Of a stretch of DNA of 64,000 nt, positions 13,501 through 28,500 are shown one piece after another (the stretch's first letter is position 1; each line of letters starts with the position of its first letter). Location: assembly GCA_022414725.1 (NCBI GenBank), contig CM039463.1:89666484-89730483 (forward strand). The letters run 5' to 3'. The position numbers and the translations under genes are program-made. The stretch comes from Microglena sp. YARC. Taxonomy: Eukaryota; Chlorophyta; Chlorophyceae; Chlamydomonadales; Chlamydomonadaceae. The notes under the pieces were generated by a model. It did no database searches, was not told where the DNA came from, and saw nothing but the letters and a program-made list of their open reading frames with translations.

Positions 13501-16500
13501 ACTCTCACATGAGTAATAATGGGGGCACAGTGGACTTATGATCGACAACGCCCCACTTACTCTGACTTAGACTTGAACCTGGTTACATGGCTCTAACCAG
13601 CAACTCGGCTGCTCGCTCTCTTTGGCAGTAACATTAACAATTCAACACGTAGACAAACTCATCTCTAAGCTGCACAGAGAATCTATTACCTCCTGTACCA
13701 GCATTCTTGCCACACGTTGCATGAAGGAGTCCCTACCGCCTGGAGGGTGACACTTACTATGTCTGTCATGGTGACTTTCCCCAGCTGCAGGGTACGGGAG
13801 GGTCCCCTTAACACCACGCGCCTCCAGGCGTTATCATTTTTTTTAACAATTCGAATCACACTCACTCTGACGTTGCGCCGTGGCTCGCTTCCTAAACTGC
13901 TTGCTTTCGTGGACCCAGATTCACTGCCACCCGCTGATGACATAGATCCTCTAGCAGCTGCCTGTGCTGCACGCTGCATGTGTGACTTGATTGGGATCCA
14001 CAAAAGTTTCTCGATGCCGGTTTCATAGCGCTCGGCTCTGGAGGAGGGGAACAACAGGAGGTGGTGTAAAATACATGGAGGGGGATGTGGAACAGAGGGA
14101 GGTGGTGTGAAACAGAGGGCCACACAAGTTTCTTGATGCCGGTTTCGTAGCCCTCAGCTCTGGAGAAAGGGAGCAACAGGAGGTGGTGTAAAACACATGG
14201 AGGGGGATGTGGAACAGAGTGAGGTAATGTGAAACAAAGGGCCACAGAAGATTCTTGATGCCATTTTCGTAGCGCTCAGGTCTGGGGGAGGGGGGACAAT
14301 GGGAGGTGGTGTAAAACACATGGAGGGGGATGTGAACCAGAGGGAGGTGATGTGAAACAAAGGGCCACAGAAGATTCTTGATGCCAGTTTCATAGCCCTC
14401 AGCTCTTGGGGAGGGGGAACAACAGGAGGTGATGTAAAACACATGGAGGGGGATGTGGAACAGAGGGAGGTGATTAGAAACCGAGGGCCACAGAAGACTC
14501 TCGATGCCGGTTTCATAGAGCTCAGCTTTAGGGGAGGGGAATAACAGGAGGTGGTGTAAAACACATGGTGGGGGATGTGGAAAAGAGGGAGGTGTTGTGA
14601 AACAGAGAGCCACAAATACTTATTGATGCCAGTTTCATAGCGCTCGGCTCTGCAGGAGGGGAGCAACAGGAGGTGATGTGATACACATGGAGGAGATGTG
14701 GAACAGAAGGAGGTGGTGTGAAACAGAGGGCCACAACAAGTTTTCGATGCCGGTTTCATAGTGCCTAGCTCAGGGGGAGGGGGAACAACAGGAGGTGGTG
14801 TAAAATATATGGAGGGGGATGTGGAACAGAGGGAGGTAATGAGAAACAAAGGGCCACAACGGTTTCTTGATGCCGGTTTCATAGCGCCCAGCTCTGGAGG
14901 AGGGGAACAACAGGAGGTGGTGTGAAACACAGTATCGAACGACCAGTGGTGCGTTATTTCCAGGTAGGAACACCCCACGCCTAAACGGAGCCCTTCCATG
15001 AATAAGTTAGCTTGCTTTCCTGGTCTATTAGCCCTCAGACTGCTACACATCTGCTGGCGGAACAAACATGGATAGAACATACATTATAACACGAACAGAT
15101 CACGCTATGGGGGTATTGTGAAACAAGTTCATTCTCTTCCCTCCAGTAAACAAGGTCCAGATTGAGATGCGACCCTTGTAGCCCCAAGTGGTAAGCAACT
15201 GACATATGGTGACATGTTAAAACCCACCTGTGGAACAAACTCATCCTCTTCTCTCCAGTGAACAAGTTCCAAATGGTGATGCGACCCTCGTAGTCCCCGG
15301 TGGCCAGCAACTGACGATCTGTGTATGCTGTCATGTGCGTGATGTCCTCACGGTGACCCTCATAGGTGCGATACTCTTCAACCACATCATTGTCATCGTC
15401 CAGATCTTCCCACACAAATACCTGCAGAGAGAAGGTGAATATATGTCTGCAGGGACATTCTCAGGTTGGGTGGATGAATAGGCTAGATATAATCATATAG
15501 AGGAAAGGAGAAACCACATCATTGTCATCGTTCAGATCTTCCTACACAAAAAACCTGCAAGGAGAAGGCGAGTATGTGTTTGCAGGGACATTCTAAGGTT
15601 GTGTGGGTGAAGAGGTTAGATAGAATAATATAGAGGAAAGGAGAAACCAATAGAGTTTGGGTTTATAGTTTAGATCTCCCCACATGTGTACCTGCAGGGA
15701 GAAGGGTAGTAACGTTTGTTTTTTCGTTGTGAAAGGTATTTCACCCCAGGAGGTGGGTCTGGCGACACAAACTAGTGACACCGAGGATTCAGTTTGAATG
15801 GCGTTGCGACTCCTGCACAAGAGTGGGCGCACTTAGGGATGACATGTTGCAAGCAGGATAAGGCAAAGCAAGGTGCATTTAAGGTTGTAACTGTGAGAAG
15901 GGACCCGGTGCAATTTCTGAGGTTGGGTGGATGAAGAGATTGGACACCAGAGCTTCATAAAAGAAAAATTCTTTGGATGTTGCTGCCACACAACCTATTA
16001 GATGCTCTGGCGAGACTAGATCAGAAAACAACCTTCCCACTGCCGGACATACATACATTCGCGTAGACAAAACAAAAAACAGTGGGCAGAGCAAGTGAGC
16101 AGTGTAAGACCCTACACAAATTTGTGTACATACAAATGCCCATGGCGTTTTGTAGCAAAGTAAGAGCCTAAATTACCCTTGGGGAGGTTTGTGTTTGTGT
16201 GTTTGTGTGTTTGTGTGTTTGTGTGTTTGTGTGTGTGTGTTGGGGGGGGGGGGGCAACAGCCACACGGGCTACCCTACTAGTACATACATGCACACACAC
16301 ATACATACATTTCAGCATACATACATTTAAGTATACATAAATACACAAATACATGCAGTGCCTGGATTACCTTGCGGTTCCAACCCGCTGCGTAGATAGC
16401 ATCCGACTCGCGCTTCTCATCAGCAGCAAAGATCACCTGCACCAGTAAAGAAGTCGGAAGTCAGACTCCACCACAATTCAGGCTCAGCTCGTGCCTGGAA

Positions 16501-19500
16501 AAAAGGATGTCAAGGACATCCTGGGGTGAAATAATTTTCACAACTAAAAAAAAGGATGGAGACGAGGACAACTTGCTATTCTGTTTGCGCAAGCTTGCTT
16601 GAACTTCCGGGTTGGCCAAACTAGAGCTACAACAATTAAAACAAACTACGGCTACGACTACTTATATCTTGCTGATAAACATAAACTGGGATTTTTTTAA
16701 AGACGAACGAATTTCACCCCAGGAGGTGGGTCTCCCTACACAAACAAGCGGCACCGAGGATTCATTTTGAATGGCGTTGTTTCTCCTACAAAAAGAGTAG
16801 GCACACCTGTGTAAATTGTGAATGGTTGCTTTAAATGTTGTGGTTACTGCCGAAGGTGGCGAGCAGCCTTATAGGCCGGAGCAATGAAACCAAGTTCACA
16901 TTCAAGAGTATCATTTGTAGCTGTAAATATGAACATGTCAATCGTACCTAAAAATATGAATGTGTCAATTGTAGCTGACAATATGAATGAGTGGGTAATT
17001 GTGTGCAGTCTTGGAGAAGTATGTAAGGAACGCTCGCTTATGCCTGCTTGGTAAGTATGTGCGTTCGATTGGCGTTGCAACTCCTACAAAAGAGTTGACG
17101 CACTCAGGGATGACAGGTTGCAAGCAGGAGAAAGCAAAGCAAGGTGTATTTGACAAAGCAGGTATGTGCCCAAGGTGCTCGTATCAGTAAGACCTGGTTA
17201 TGTTGTCTGCAGGCATGGGGTGAGAAACATACTTGAACTTGGTCACATAGCTTCAGCCAGCAATTTGGCTGCTTTCCGTCTTCGGCAGTATTGTTTTTCC
17301 AGGAAAATGTAAACGCGAACCCATCGCTTTTTTGAAAAACATGCAACAGCAGTTTCTATGTAGCTTTGGGGGAACTCCCACTGCACCTGGTGTTGACTCT
17401 TTGTTCAACTCTTCCTCGTTCTCCAGATTAAGTTGTTCGACAAAAACTCCAACAGCCAGTTGAACTGGTGGACACATAGACTTTTCGTTTTCATTTTAGT
17501 AAAGTAACTTGAAAATGATGGTCAGGGGCTACATATACTGGACGGAGACTTACCTTAATCGGGCACCACGTTTTCCCATTGGTCACATTACTATTCTAGC
17601 ACGTACTTAAGTGTGGGTGAAACCCACACTTCAAACAGTGGGGGTTAATTGGTTTGGCTTAAAATGGGACTTTTAATTGATTTAATTGGTTTAAATTGGT
17701 TTGGTTATAAATGGGCCTTTTAATGGGTTTTAATTGGTTCAATTGGTTTAAATCGGGGCTTTTAATTGGTTTTACCCACACTTGGCCCCAACAATGGCCT
17801 GCCGATGACAATGTCACGAAAAGGTTACCAACCGTTGAAATCTCCATCTTCTCCTCATCATGCTCATACTCACGCAGCTTGGATCCATTGTTGAAGTTCC
17901 AGATGACCACTTCACCCTCACCGGATGCCGTCACCAAACGCCGCTGATTCTTGTCAAAGCATAAGGCCGTCAACTGTAACAAGCACATCAAGTACATTAG
18001 TACATCATGTATAAAAATACATCAAGCACATTAGTACATCAAACACAGCCAATACATTATTGCAGCAAGCACATCAAGTACATTAGTACGTCATGCATAT
18101 AAGCACATCAAGAGCATCAAGCACATTAATACATCAAACACAGCCAATACATTATTGCAGCAAGCACATCAAGTACATTAGTACGTCATGCATATAAGCA
18201 CATCAAGAGCATCAAGCACATTAGTACATCAAACACAGCCAGTACATTATTGCAGCAAGCACATCAAGTACATTAGTACGTCATGCATATAAGCACATCA
18301 AGAGCATCAAGCACATTAGTACATCAAACACAGCCAATACATTATTGCATCAAGCACATCAAGTACATTAGTACGTCATGCATATAAGCACATCAAGAGC
18401 ATCAAGCACATTAGTACATCAAACACAGCCAATACATTATTGCAGCAAGCACATCAAGTACATTAGTACGTCATGCATATAAGCACATCAAACACAGCCA
18501 ATACATTATTGCATCAAGCACATCAAGTACATTAGTACGTCATGCATATAAGCACATCAAGAGCATCAAGCACATTAGTACATCAAACACAGCCAATACA
18601 TTATTGCATCAAGCACATCAAGTACATTAGTACGTCACGCATATAAGCACATCAAGAGCATCAAGCACATTAGTACATCAAACACAGCCAGTACATTATT
18701 GCACCAAGCACATCAAGTACATTAGTACGTCATGCATGTAAGCACATCAAGAGCATCAAGCACATTAGTACATCAAACACAGCCAGTACATTATTGCATC
18801 AAGCACATCAAGTACATTAGTACGTCATGCATATAAGCACATCAAGAGCATCAAGCACATTAGTACATCAAACACAGCCAGTACATTATTGCAGCAAGCA
18901 CATCAAGTACATCAGTACGTCATGCATATAAGCACATCAAACACAGCAAGTACATTATTGCAGCAAGCACATCAAGTACATTAGTACAGCAAGCACAGCA
19001 AGTGCATCAGTACAACAAGCACAGCTTGGTTTTGGATTGTCTGGGTGGATTAGGGCTTACAAGAGAGCATAGTAACCCCACCCTTGGGCCCCATTGGACG
19101 CTAGCTAGTGCATATGAAAGCTGACATGACATGACATGACATGACGGGCACTCCAATGCAGCTGAAGGCTTTGGGCTTGACCCAGTGGCTGGCTAATGGA
19201 CCTGGCTGGAAGCTGTCTGGTTTCCGTGGGTATTGCACGGGGGGACATGGAATTGGCAGACGGTGAGCAGCCCCGAGTTGGCTGCAGAACCGTGGAATAC
19301 TTACAATTAAACTACAGACAAACCTTTGCATCTCCATGAGCCTTCTGGAATCGACCCTCTCGGGTTCCGTTGGCGATGTTCCAAACACACACGGTCCCAG
19401 ATTCGTCCGCAGAAACAATGACATCGAAGACAGCGTTGTACAGAGCTCCACGGACCTGAATTCGAATATGAATTGTTAACATAAATAAATGGTACGCCGA

Positions 19501-22500
19501 ATTAAGAGGCGTGAGGTTGAGGTGGCCAGCTCGTTTGCTTGCACTGGGGCCAACCACCAAATTTGAATTGTTACATGGTTTTTCAGCCAACTCAGTGCTG
19601 CTCACCATCTTCTGATTCCAAGCACCCCGTGCGACACCAACGGAAAACAAATTTGAATTGATAAATGGTTTTTCACCCAACTCTGGGCTCCTCACCGTCT
19701 TCCGATTCCAAGTACCCTGTGCGATACCCACGGAAAACAGGGACTCACGGAGCATATTAAGCGGGTTAGACAGTTTAAAGACTTGTTCAGGTAAAGGAAC
19801 TGAAGATAGACAATTGGTGGGAAACGTTGGGACACGATAGACTCTGGTACAAACTCAGGGCTCCCGTCGGTAAAACGATTGTTTAGGGTTCAGTTAATCA
19901 AGATTTTTTCTTGTTAAACCCTTCCTATCACAGTTGGGCAAGTCCCTTTAGCCTATTTGGCCTACCTCTGGACTGTAACATACATACATCATGAAGAGTT
20001 CATCATGATTATTCGCTGTTGGGCAGGTCCATTTGGATACCGTTGGATTGAAAAATACTGATAGATAGACAAGCTAAAACAAACAAGCACTGATGAACTG
20101 AACCTTAAACAATCATTATAGAAGGGGGGCCATCCGGCAATGAGTTTTTGCTACAGTGATAATTGTCAATGGAGTCCATGGAGCACATACCGCATCCATG
20201 TGACCAGTACGATCTTGAGCCACCAGCTTATGGCACCATGCATAGGGCTTGTTCACAGCAGTCAAGACACGCCTGGGAATCACAACAAGGGTTTTGAAGG
20301 TAAGGGTTGTGTAGGTAAGGAGCAGAAAAAGGCAGGCAAGAGCAAGATCTGTAAAGCTTATAGATGACTAGACATTTGATACACGCAACAGTGCAAACTT
20401 GTTACACACGGACAGATTTCTAGGACTCAGAATGGGCACAGAATCACCATTCCAGTGCATGAGAATGTGTGTCTGCATACAACTACGTTAGTATGTGTGC
20501 ATGTATATTAGTATGTTACTATGTGTGCATGTATATGAGTATGTTAGTGTATGTGTATGTATATTAGTTTGTGTGTATGTATATTAGTACTTAAGTATGT
20601 GTGCATGTATATTAGAATGTTCGCACATGTGTTTTTATATTAGTTTGTGTGCATGTATATTAGTATGTTAGTATGTTTGCATGTATATTAGTATGTTAGT
20701 AAATGTGCATGTATATTAGTTAGTGCGTACGTATATCAGTATGTTCGTATATGTGTACGTACATTAGTTTGTGTGTATGTATATTAGTATGTTAGTATGT
20801 GTGCATGTATATCAGTATGTTCGTATATGTGTATGTATATTGGTTTGTGTGTATGTATATAAGTAGGTTATTATGTGTGCATGTATATTAGTATGCTAGT
20901 ATATGTGTATGTATATTAGTACGTTAGTATGTTTGCATGCATATTAGTATGCTAGTATATGTGTATGTATATTAGTACGTTAGTATGTTTGCATGCATAT
21001 TAGTATGCTAGTATATGTGTATGTATATTAGTACGTTAGTATGTTTGCATGTATATTAGTATGCTAGTATAAGTGTTTGTATATCAGTTTGTCTGTATGT
21101 ATATTAGTACGTTAGTATGTGTGCATGTATATTAGTATGTTAGTATATGTGTATGTGTATTAGTTTGGGTGTATGTATAGTAGAACGTTAGTTTATGTAT
21201 GTATATTAACTATGACAGGTCTTATCAACGGGAGCATCTCAAAAAATCACTCGTCTTTGTTAGGCTCACATTGCACTGCTCACGGTGTACTGTTCTGCCT
21301 ACTCAAATGTTTATTACAGTTGTTGATAAGTCTGTCACCTGCTGCATTGTTGGTAAGACTGTTTCCTGCTGTGTGAGCCAGTGCCCCATGTGCAGCAGAC
21401 AACGTAGGCAAGGTCTTATCAACACGAGCACCTCAGGAACCACTCATCTTTGTTAGGCGCACGTTGCACTGCTCACGGTGTCTTGTTCTCTCTATTCCAA
21501 TGCATATTTAAGTCCAAGGGTAGACAATTCGGCTAAAAGGAGTGACCCAACCTCAACAATCAAGATCAACTCAACATTTATAACGCAAAAAAAAGTTCCC
21601 AACAGTACCTGTGGATAGAGTCATAAAAACAGGAAGACAGAGTTGAAGGCAAACCAGCTGCCTCAAGAGCAGTTGGCTAAGTAGTGAGCTTTATCTAGGT
21701 AGGTAGGTAGGTAGGCAGGCAGGTAGGTAGGCAGGTAGGTACGTAGGTAGGTAGGTAGGTTGGTAGGTTGGTACGTAGGTAGGTAGGTAGGTAGGTAGGT
21801 AGGTAGGTAGGTAGGTAGGTAGGTAGTGCACAAGACAAGTCCCAAGCTACCATACCTGCGGACAGGGACATACACTAGCAAGGTAGAGTTGAAGGTACAC
21901 CAGCTGCCCCTAGTGTAGTTGGCTTAGTAGTGAGTTATAGCTAGATATGTAGGTTGGTAGGTCAAGCACAAGGTAAGTCGTCAGCCACCATACCTACCTA
22001 CATACCTACATACCTATGGCTCACTACTTAGGGTGGTGGTGTTGTTGGTGGTGATGGTAGTGTCGGTGGTGTCGGTGGTGTCGGTGGTGTTGGTGGTGGT
22101 GATGGTGGTGATAGTGGTGGTGATGGTGGTGGTGGTGACGGTGGTGTTGGTGGTTGTGGTGGTGATGGTGGAGTTGGTGTCATTTCATACGCATTTGTAG
22201 TGCACAAGACAAGTCCTCAGCCACCATACCTGTGGATAGGGTCATACACCATCAAAATATAGGTATACCACTCGAATTGAGGTCCTCCATCGTGTGCATC
22301 GCGAGTACGATTTGTTAGGGAGTTGATCCTGGTTGTTTGAAGTTGGGAAAATCCCTTTGGCCTATCTGGCTACCTTTGGACTGAAACATACGTACATACC
22401 TACATACATATATAAATGCATACAAACACACACATGCATACATATATACAAACAAATATACACACACATACTAACATACATACATACAAACACGCATGCA

Positions 22501-25500
22501 AACATACATACTAACATACACACATTCATACATACAAACAAACAAACATACATACATAAACACACATACACATACAAATACAATACACATACAAACACAC
22601 ATACATACATACTAAAATACACACATACATACATACATACAAACACACCTACCTGTGAATAGGGTCATACACCAAGCAGTGTGGCTTGCTCTCTTCTGGT
22701 TTGCGCCAGTCATCCTGTTGGATGGTCTGGAGGCAGCGATGGTTTCGAAGGTCCCAAACCTGGAGCATGTAAACCGAGTTGAGGTTTCGATGTTGGTGGT
22801 GCTGGTGGGTGTTGGTGGTATTGGTGTTGGTGGGTGGTGGGTGGTGGGTGGGCAGTTTGGTGGGCTGATGGTGGTGTGTGTGTTCCCTCTTGGTGTTCCT
22901 TCCCCTGCACAGAGTCGAGGTTTCGATGTTGGTAGTGTTGGTGGGTGCTGATGGTGTTGATCGGCAGCGATGGTCTCGAAGGTCCCAAACCTGCAGCATG
23001 TAAAGCAAACTGCACATTACATTCCTGACATGTGTGATAATCAAATGTTACGTTCCACTCCATGCATGCGTGTAAATCCATACCATATTGCTGTTTCTGT
23101 GCGGCCTATGCCTATGCATATGCAACCCTAGGCACAAGCGAACCTAGGCGATCCTTAAGTTGCCGCAGTGAGACGAGTAAAGGTCATACACACAGCAGGG
23201 CGTGCAGTGCAGTGTACTAGCTCACTGAGTAGAACCATCAAGTCTCACTGCTTTGCAGGTCTGCAATGATGGACTCAAAAGACACGCACAGGAGCAGGGA
23301 AGCCGCATAAAAAGGAAAGCAGAGGGGGTGGCAACTAACCTTGATGGCCTTATCCACTGAGAGAGGGAACATATTGTTGAGCTTGTCATCGATGGACCTT
23401 TACATGGCATGGTTCGGACAGACTAATACAGGCCATACCTCCTGCACTGCAGTGTACCAGATCTCTTTCAATAGAAGAGGAAAAGTGAATCAAATATTAT
23501 GAGTAGGGGCAGGAAAGCCCCATGAAATAGGAAGCAGATGGGGTGGCAACCAACCTTGATGACCTTGTCCACTGAGAGAGAAGACAAGGTCTACTGCTAT
23601 TAAAACCAAATGTACCTTGAATCTGCTGCTGGCATCGCTGTTGTACAGCCTACGGACACACCCAGACACCATCACAGCAGATTTGAGTTAGTTAGAGTTG
23701 CTTATATTGAGATATCCTCTCAAACACAAGGTCTAAAAACTAACCTTGATGACCTTGTCCACGGAGAGGGAGAAGACATGGTTGAGCTTGTCATCGATGG
23801 AGATGTGAGTGATACTGGCTGTATGTCCTGTAAGCTCACCAATACGACGGGTGGTGTTGCCCTGTGTGTCACAGAGAATACGATGGAGATGTGAGTGATG
23901 TTTGCTGTATGTCAAGGAGGAAACAGGTCAGGAGCAGTGCTTGCAGCTGTTGATCAGCTTCTCTCTCACAAAGTCATAGATACGAGTGGAGGAATCTATC
24001 GATGAGGAAACAAGTCCAACCCACTCCACCTATGAGCATGAAGTCATGGATGATACGATGGAGATGTGATGGATGCTTGATGTGTGTCAAGGAGGAAACA
24101 GGTCAGGAGCAGTTCTGTTCTTTTCAGCTTGGACTAGTAGCTTCTAGGCAGCTCCCTGAGCAGGCCACTGGGCTCTTCCTAAAGAGTTCACGAGTGCTGC
24201 ACCATGGAGTGTTTTCAAATCTGCAAGTTTTTTCTTTCTAGCTTTTTTTTTCTTTCAGGGACAGCGTTTGTACACCTTTGTTTAGCTTTTAAGGGCTATG
24301 CAGGGCTTTTTTCTGTCTTTCTTTCTTCACAACGGCAATTGGGGCCAAAAGCAGCAACCGCTATATATAGCGTAAAAACATCCCTGTGCTGCACCCACTT
24401 CCAGGGGTGATGTCTCAATCTATTCCCAAGAAAACAAGTCCTATGCAGCGTCGCAAGCGAAGCAGAAAATTGGTGGTGAGTGTTGGCAACAGAAATGGAG
24501 CTGACCGAAGCCAGTTATTCATGAGACATTTGGCTGACGTGTCAGGCTTTGCATAGGTTGCCGGACAGACGGACAAATGGGTAACCCTGGAGGCTCCCGC
24601 CGCCCAGAAGGGGGGGCTCCACCAAAAAGCCTGGAGTGCACAGTGGACCAAACAAAGCTGTGGATAGCTTTCAGCTAGTGCTCTGGTGAGACTAGACAAG
24701 TAAAGCGCCTACGTACAGGACGGTGCATGCATGCGTACGTGCATACTATCAGATCAAGAGCTGTAAGAGCAGTACAAGCTGTTTGTTGATGCCTGCACCC
24801 CACCTGCCAGAAAATGATGTCTCTCTCTAGGCCACAAGAAGCAAACATGGAGTACACGTGCCCTGGTGAGACTAGACAAGTAAAGCACCTACGCACTGAA
24901 AGGTGCATGCATATGTACACGCATACTATCAGAGCAAGAGCAGTAAGAGCAGTACAAGCTGTTTGTTAATGCCTGCACCCCACCTGCCAAAGAATGATGT
25001 CTCTCTCTAGGCCCAAGAAGCAAACATGGAGTAAAAGCTATGATAGTCTACAATTATCTTATTTATTTGCGGCTGGGAAAGCCCCTCCAGTGTAATTGGC
25101 TACTGGGCTGTTCCATATGTACAGAAGCTGTTTGTTGATGCCTGCACCCCACTGCCAAAGAATGATGTCTCTCTCTAGGCCACAAGAAGCAAACAAGGAG
25201 TACGCACAACACCAAACAAAGCTGTGGACAGCCTTCTGCTAGTGCTCTGGTAAGAGAGGGCGAGTCAAGCGTCTACCCACTGAAACATACATGCATACGT
25301 ACGTGCATGCAATTAGATCAAGAGAAATAAGAGCAGTACAAGCTGTTTATAGATGCATGCACCCCACCTGCAGAAGAAGGATGTCTCTCTCTAGGCCACA
25401 AGAAACAAACATGGAGTAAAAGCTATGACAGTCTACAAGTATATTTTGATTATTTGTGGCTGGGCAAGCCCCTTCAGTCCAATTGGCAACTGGGCTGTTC

Positions 25501-28500
25501 TATATGTGCAGAAGCTGTTTGTTGATGCCTGCACCCCACCTGCCAAAGAATGATGTCTCTCTCTAGGCCACAAGAAGCAAACATGGAGTAAGCACTGCAC
25601 CAGACAAAGCTGTGGACGGCCTTCTGGTGGTGATTGCAGCTGTTGACCACCTTCTCTCTCACAAAGTCATAGATGCGAATGGAGGAATCTATTGATGAGG
25701 AAACAAGTCCAACCTCAGGGACCCACTCCACCTGTGAGCATGAGGTCAAGGGAAGCTAATTAGAACAGGAATGTACAAAAATGGGGAGGGAAGGGGGTGG
25801 GGGTGGGGGGGGGTAAGAGTACCACAGTATGTATTGGAAAGGGGGACACATGAATGTCATGGAACCAACCGGGTTTTGTTTGAACACCTTCATGGTTTGA
25901 TTAACAACAGTTTATATTGGCATGCGTCGCAAATTGGACGACGCACTGCCCCCCTGACCCCCTGGGTCTCAGCACTTCGCGCTCTGCTTTATATCGTGCT
26001 AGGCCACAATCTGGAAATCAGGCTTGCATCGCAATTTTTGCTACACAACTGGACCTACAGAAAGCTGAAGAAAAAACTGTCAGGCAATACGTACCTTTAA
26101 CACCCAGTCTGTATATTCCTGGTGAATGTACAAGTACTCCTGATGCTCCTCAGTGAAGATAAGAACCCAGACACACTTGAATCGTTGTTCGATGCATTTG
26201 TTTCAACACTACCACCAGCCTACCTTGGGCACCCAGTCTGTATGTTCCTGGTAAATGTGCAAGTAATCCTGCTGCTCGTCCGTGGAGAACGTCTCTCTTG
26301 CCAAACTTGGATTTGTATTTAATGAAGTTAGTTCAACACCACCACCAGCCTACCTTAGACACCTAGTCTGTATGTTCCTGGTGAATGTACAAGTAATCAT
26401 GATGCTCGTATTTGGAGAAAGAAACCAGTCACAAATGAATCGTTGTTTGGTGCATTTGTTTCGGCACTACCACCAGCCTATCTTAGACACCCAGTCTGTA
26501 TGTTCCTGGTGAATGTACAAGTAATCATGATGCTCATATTTGGAGAAAGAAACCAGTCACAAATGAATCGTTGTTTGGTGCATTTGTTTCGGCACTACCA
26601 CCAGCCTATCTTAGACACCCAGTCTGCATGTTCCTGGTGAATGTACAAGTAATCATGATGCTCGTATTTGGAGAAAGAAACCAGTCACAAATGAATCGTT
26701 GTTTGGTGCATTTGTTTCGGCACTACCACCAGCCTATCTTAGACACCCAGTCTGTATGTTCCTGGTGAATGTACAAGTAATCATGATGCTCGTATTTGGA
26801 GAAAGAAACCAGTCACAAATGAATCGTTGTTTGGTGCATTTGTTTCGGCACTACCACCAGCCTATCTTAGACACACCAGTCTGTATGTTCCTGGTGAATG
26901 TACAAGTAATCATGCTGCTCCTCAGTGGAGATAAGAGCCCAGTCACACTTGAATTGTTGTTTGATGCATTTGTTTCAACACTAAAACCAGCCTACCTTTA
27001 AAACCCAGTCTGTATGTTTCTGGTGAAAGAACAACTAATCCTGATGCTCCTCAGTGGAGATAAGAACCCAGTCACACTTGAATCGTTGTTTGATGCATTT
27101 GTGTCAACAACAACAACAGCCTACTTTTGACACCCAGTCTGCATGTTCCTGGTGAATGTACAAGTAACCTTCATGCTCCTCAGTGGAGATAAGAACCGGA
27201 TAACACTTGAATCATTGCATTTGTTTCATCACTACCACCAGCCTACCCTGGGCACCCAGTCTGCATGTTTCTGGTCAATGTGCAAGTAATCCTGTTGCTC
27301 TTCCGTGGAGGAAGTATCTCTTGCCACACTTGGACTTGTATTTCATGCAGTTTGTTCGACACCACCACCAGCCTACCTTTGACATCCCGCCTGCATGTTC
27401 CTGGTGAATGTACAAGTAATCCTGCTGCTCCTCAGTGGAGATAAGAACCCAGTCACACTTGAATTATTGTTCGATGCATTTGTTTCAATACTTCCACCAG
27501 CCTACCTTAGACACCCAGTCTGTATGTTCCTGGTGAATGTACAAGTAGTCTTGATGCTCCTCAGTGGAGATGAGATCTCTGGCCGGCCACTCCTTGGTGC
27601 CACAGAGTAACATCACCAGATGCCCTTTTGAGTCGCCATACACAATCTGTTCACCTGCAAAGCAAAAATATAATATACATATATGATCGTATTCAGATTA
27701 GTTCCCGTTTACAATCTGTTCACCTGTATGGAAAACAAATAACATATAATGTATATGATTGTATTCACATTTCTTTCCGTACACAATCTGTACGCCTGTA
27801 AAGCACACAAATAATAAACATAATTTGATTCCGTGGTGGGTGGTGGGAGGTCCATATTTGTATGTTATTATTGTTTCGCGTATACAACCTGTTCACCTGC
27901 AAACCAAACAAATAATGTATATACATGTCAGATACATGTAATCATATTTGTTTCCGTTTACAACCTGTTCACCTGTACAGCACACAAATAATATATAATA
28001 TATATAATTGTATTCATATTTACGAGTTACATACAAGAAATTTGGCTGACGCGTTAATAGTTGGCATACAAGACAGTTGGCTGTCATGTCGCACGTTGGT
28101 TGGTCGCACAAACAAATGGACAAAGGGGTTACACTGGGGGCTCCGCCCCCCAGAAGGGGGGGCTCCGCCAAAACTGTGAAATTTACAGAGGTTAGGGTCA
28201 AGGTCTGAGGCACACCCATGGTGCTAGAAGCGTTTATGGATGCACTCACTCTACCACAGCACACTCACCCACATCATTGTGGAGTCCTATCACCATCACC
28301 CTCAACTATGCACATGTCCTACCACAGCACACTCACCAACATGGTTGCTGACTAGGGTCAAGGTCTAGGGCAAACCTATGGCGCTAGAAGCATTAAAGGA
28401 TGCACTCATCCTACTACAGCACACTCACCCACATCATTGTGGAGTCCTGTCACCATCACCCTCAACTATGCACCTGTCCCACCACAGCACACTCACCAAC

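Noticed and set aside
14023..15080. Minus-strand 196- and 308-codon frames rich in [11 protein letters not shown]
   Set aside because: They run through the 121-bp array of exon-16 border copies; only the exon at 13866-14037 fits the gene model.
17975..19025. CRISPR-like array
   Set aside because: Units are 95-bp tandem copies without unique spacers, and the context is a eukaryotic intron.
26443..27001. Plus-strand frames reading [18 protein letters not shown] repeatedly
   Set aside because: These are antisense to the tandem copies of exon 7; the minus-strand reading matches a real WD40 exon.
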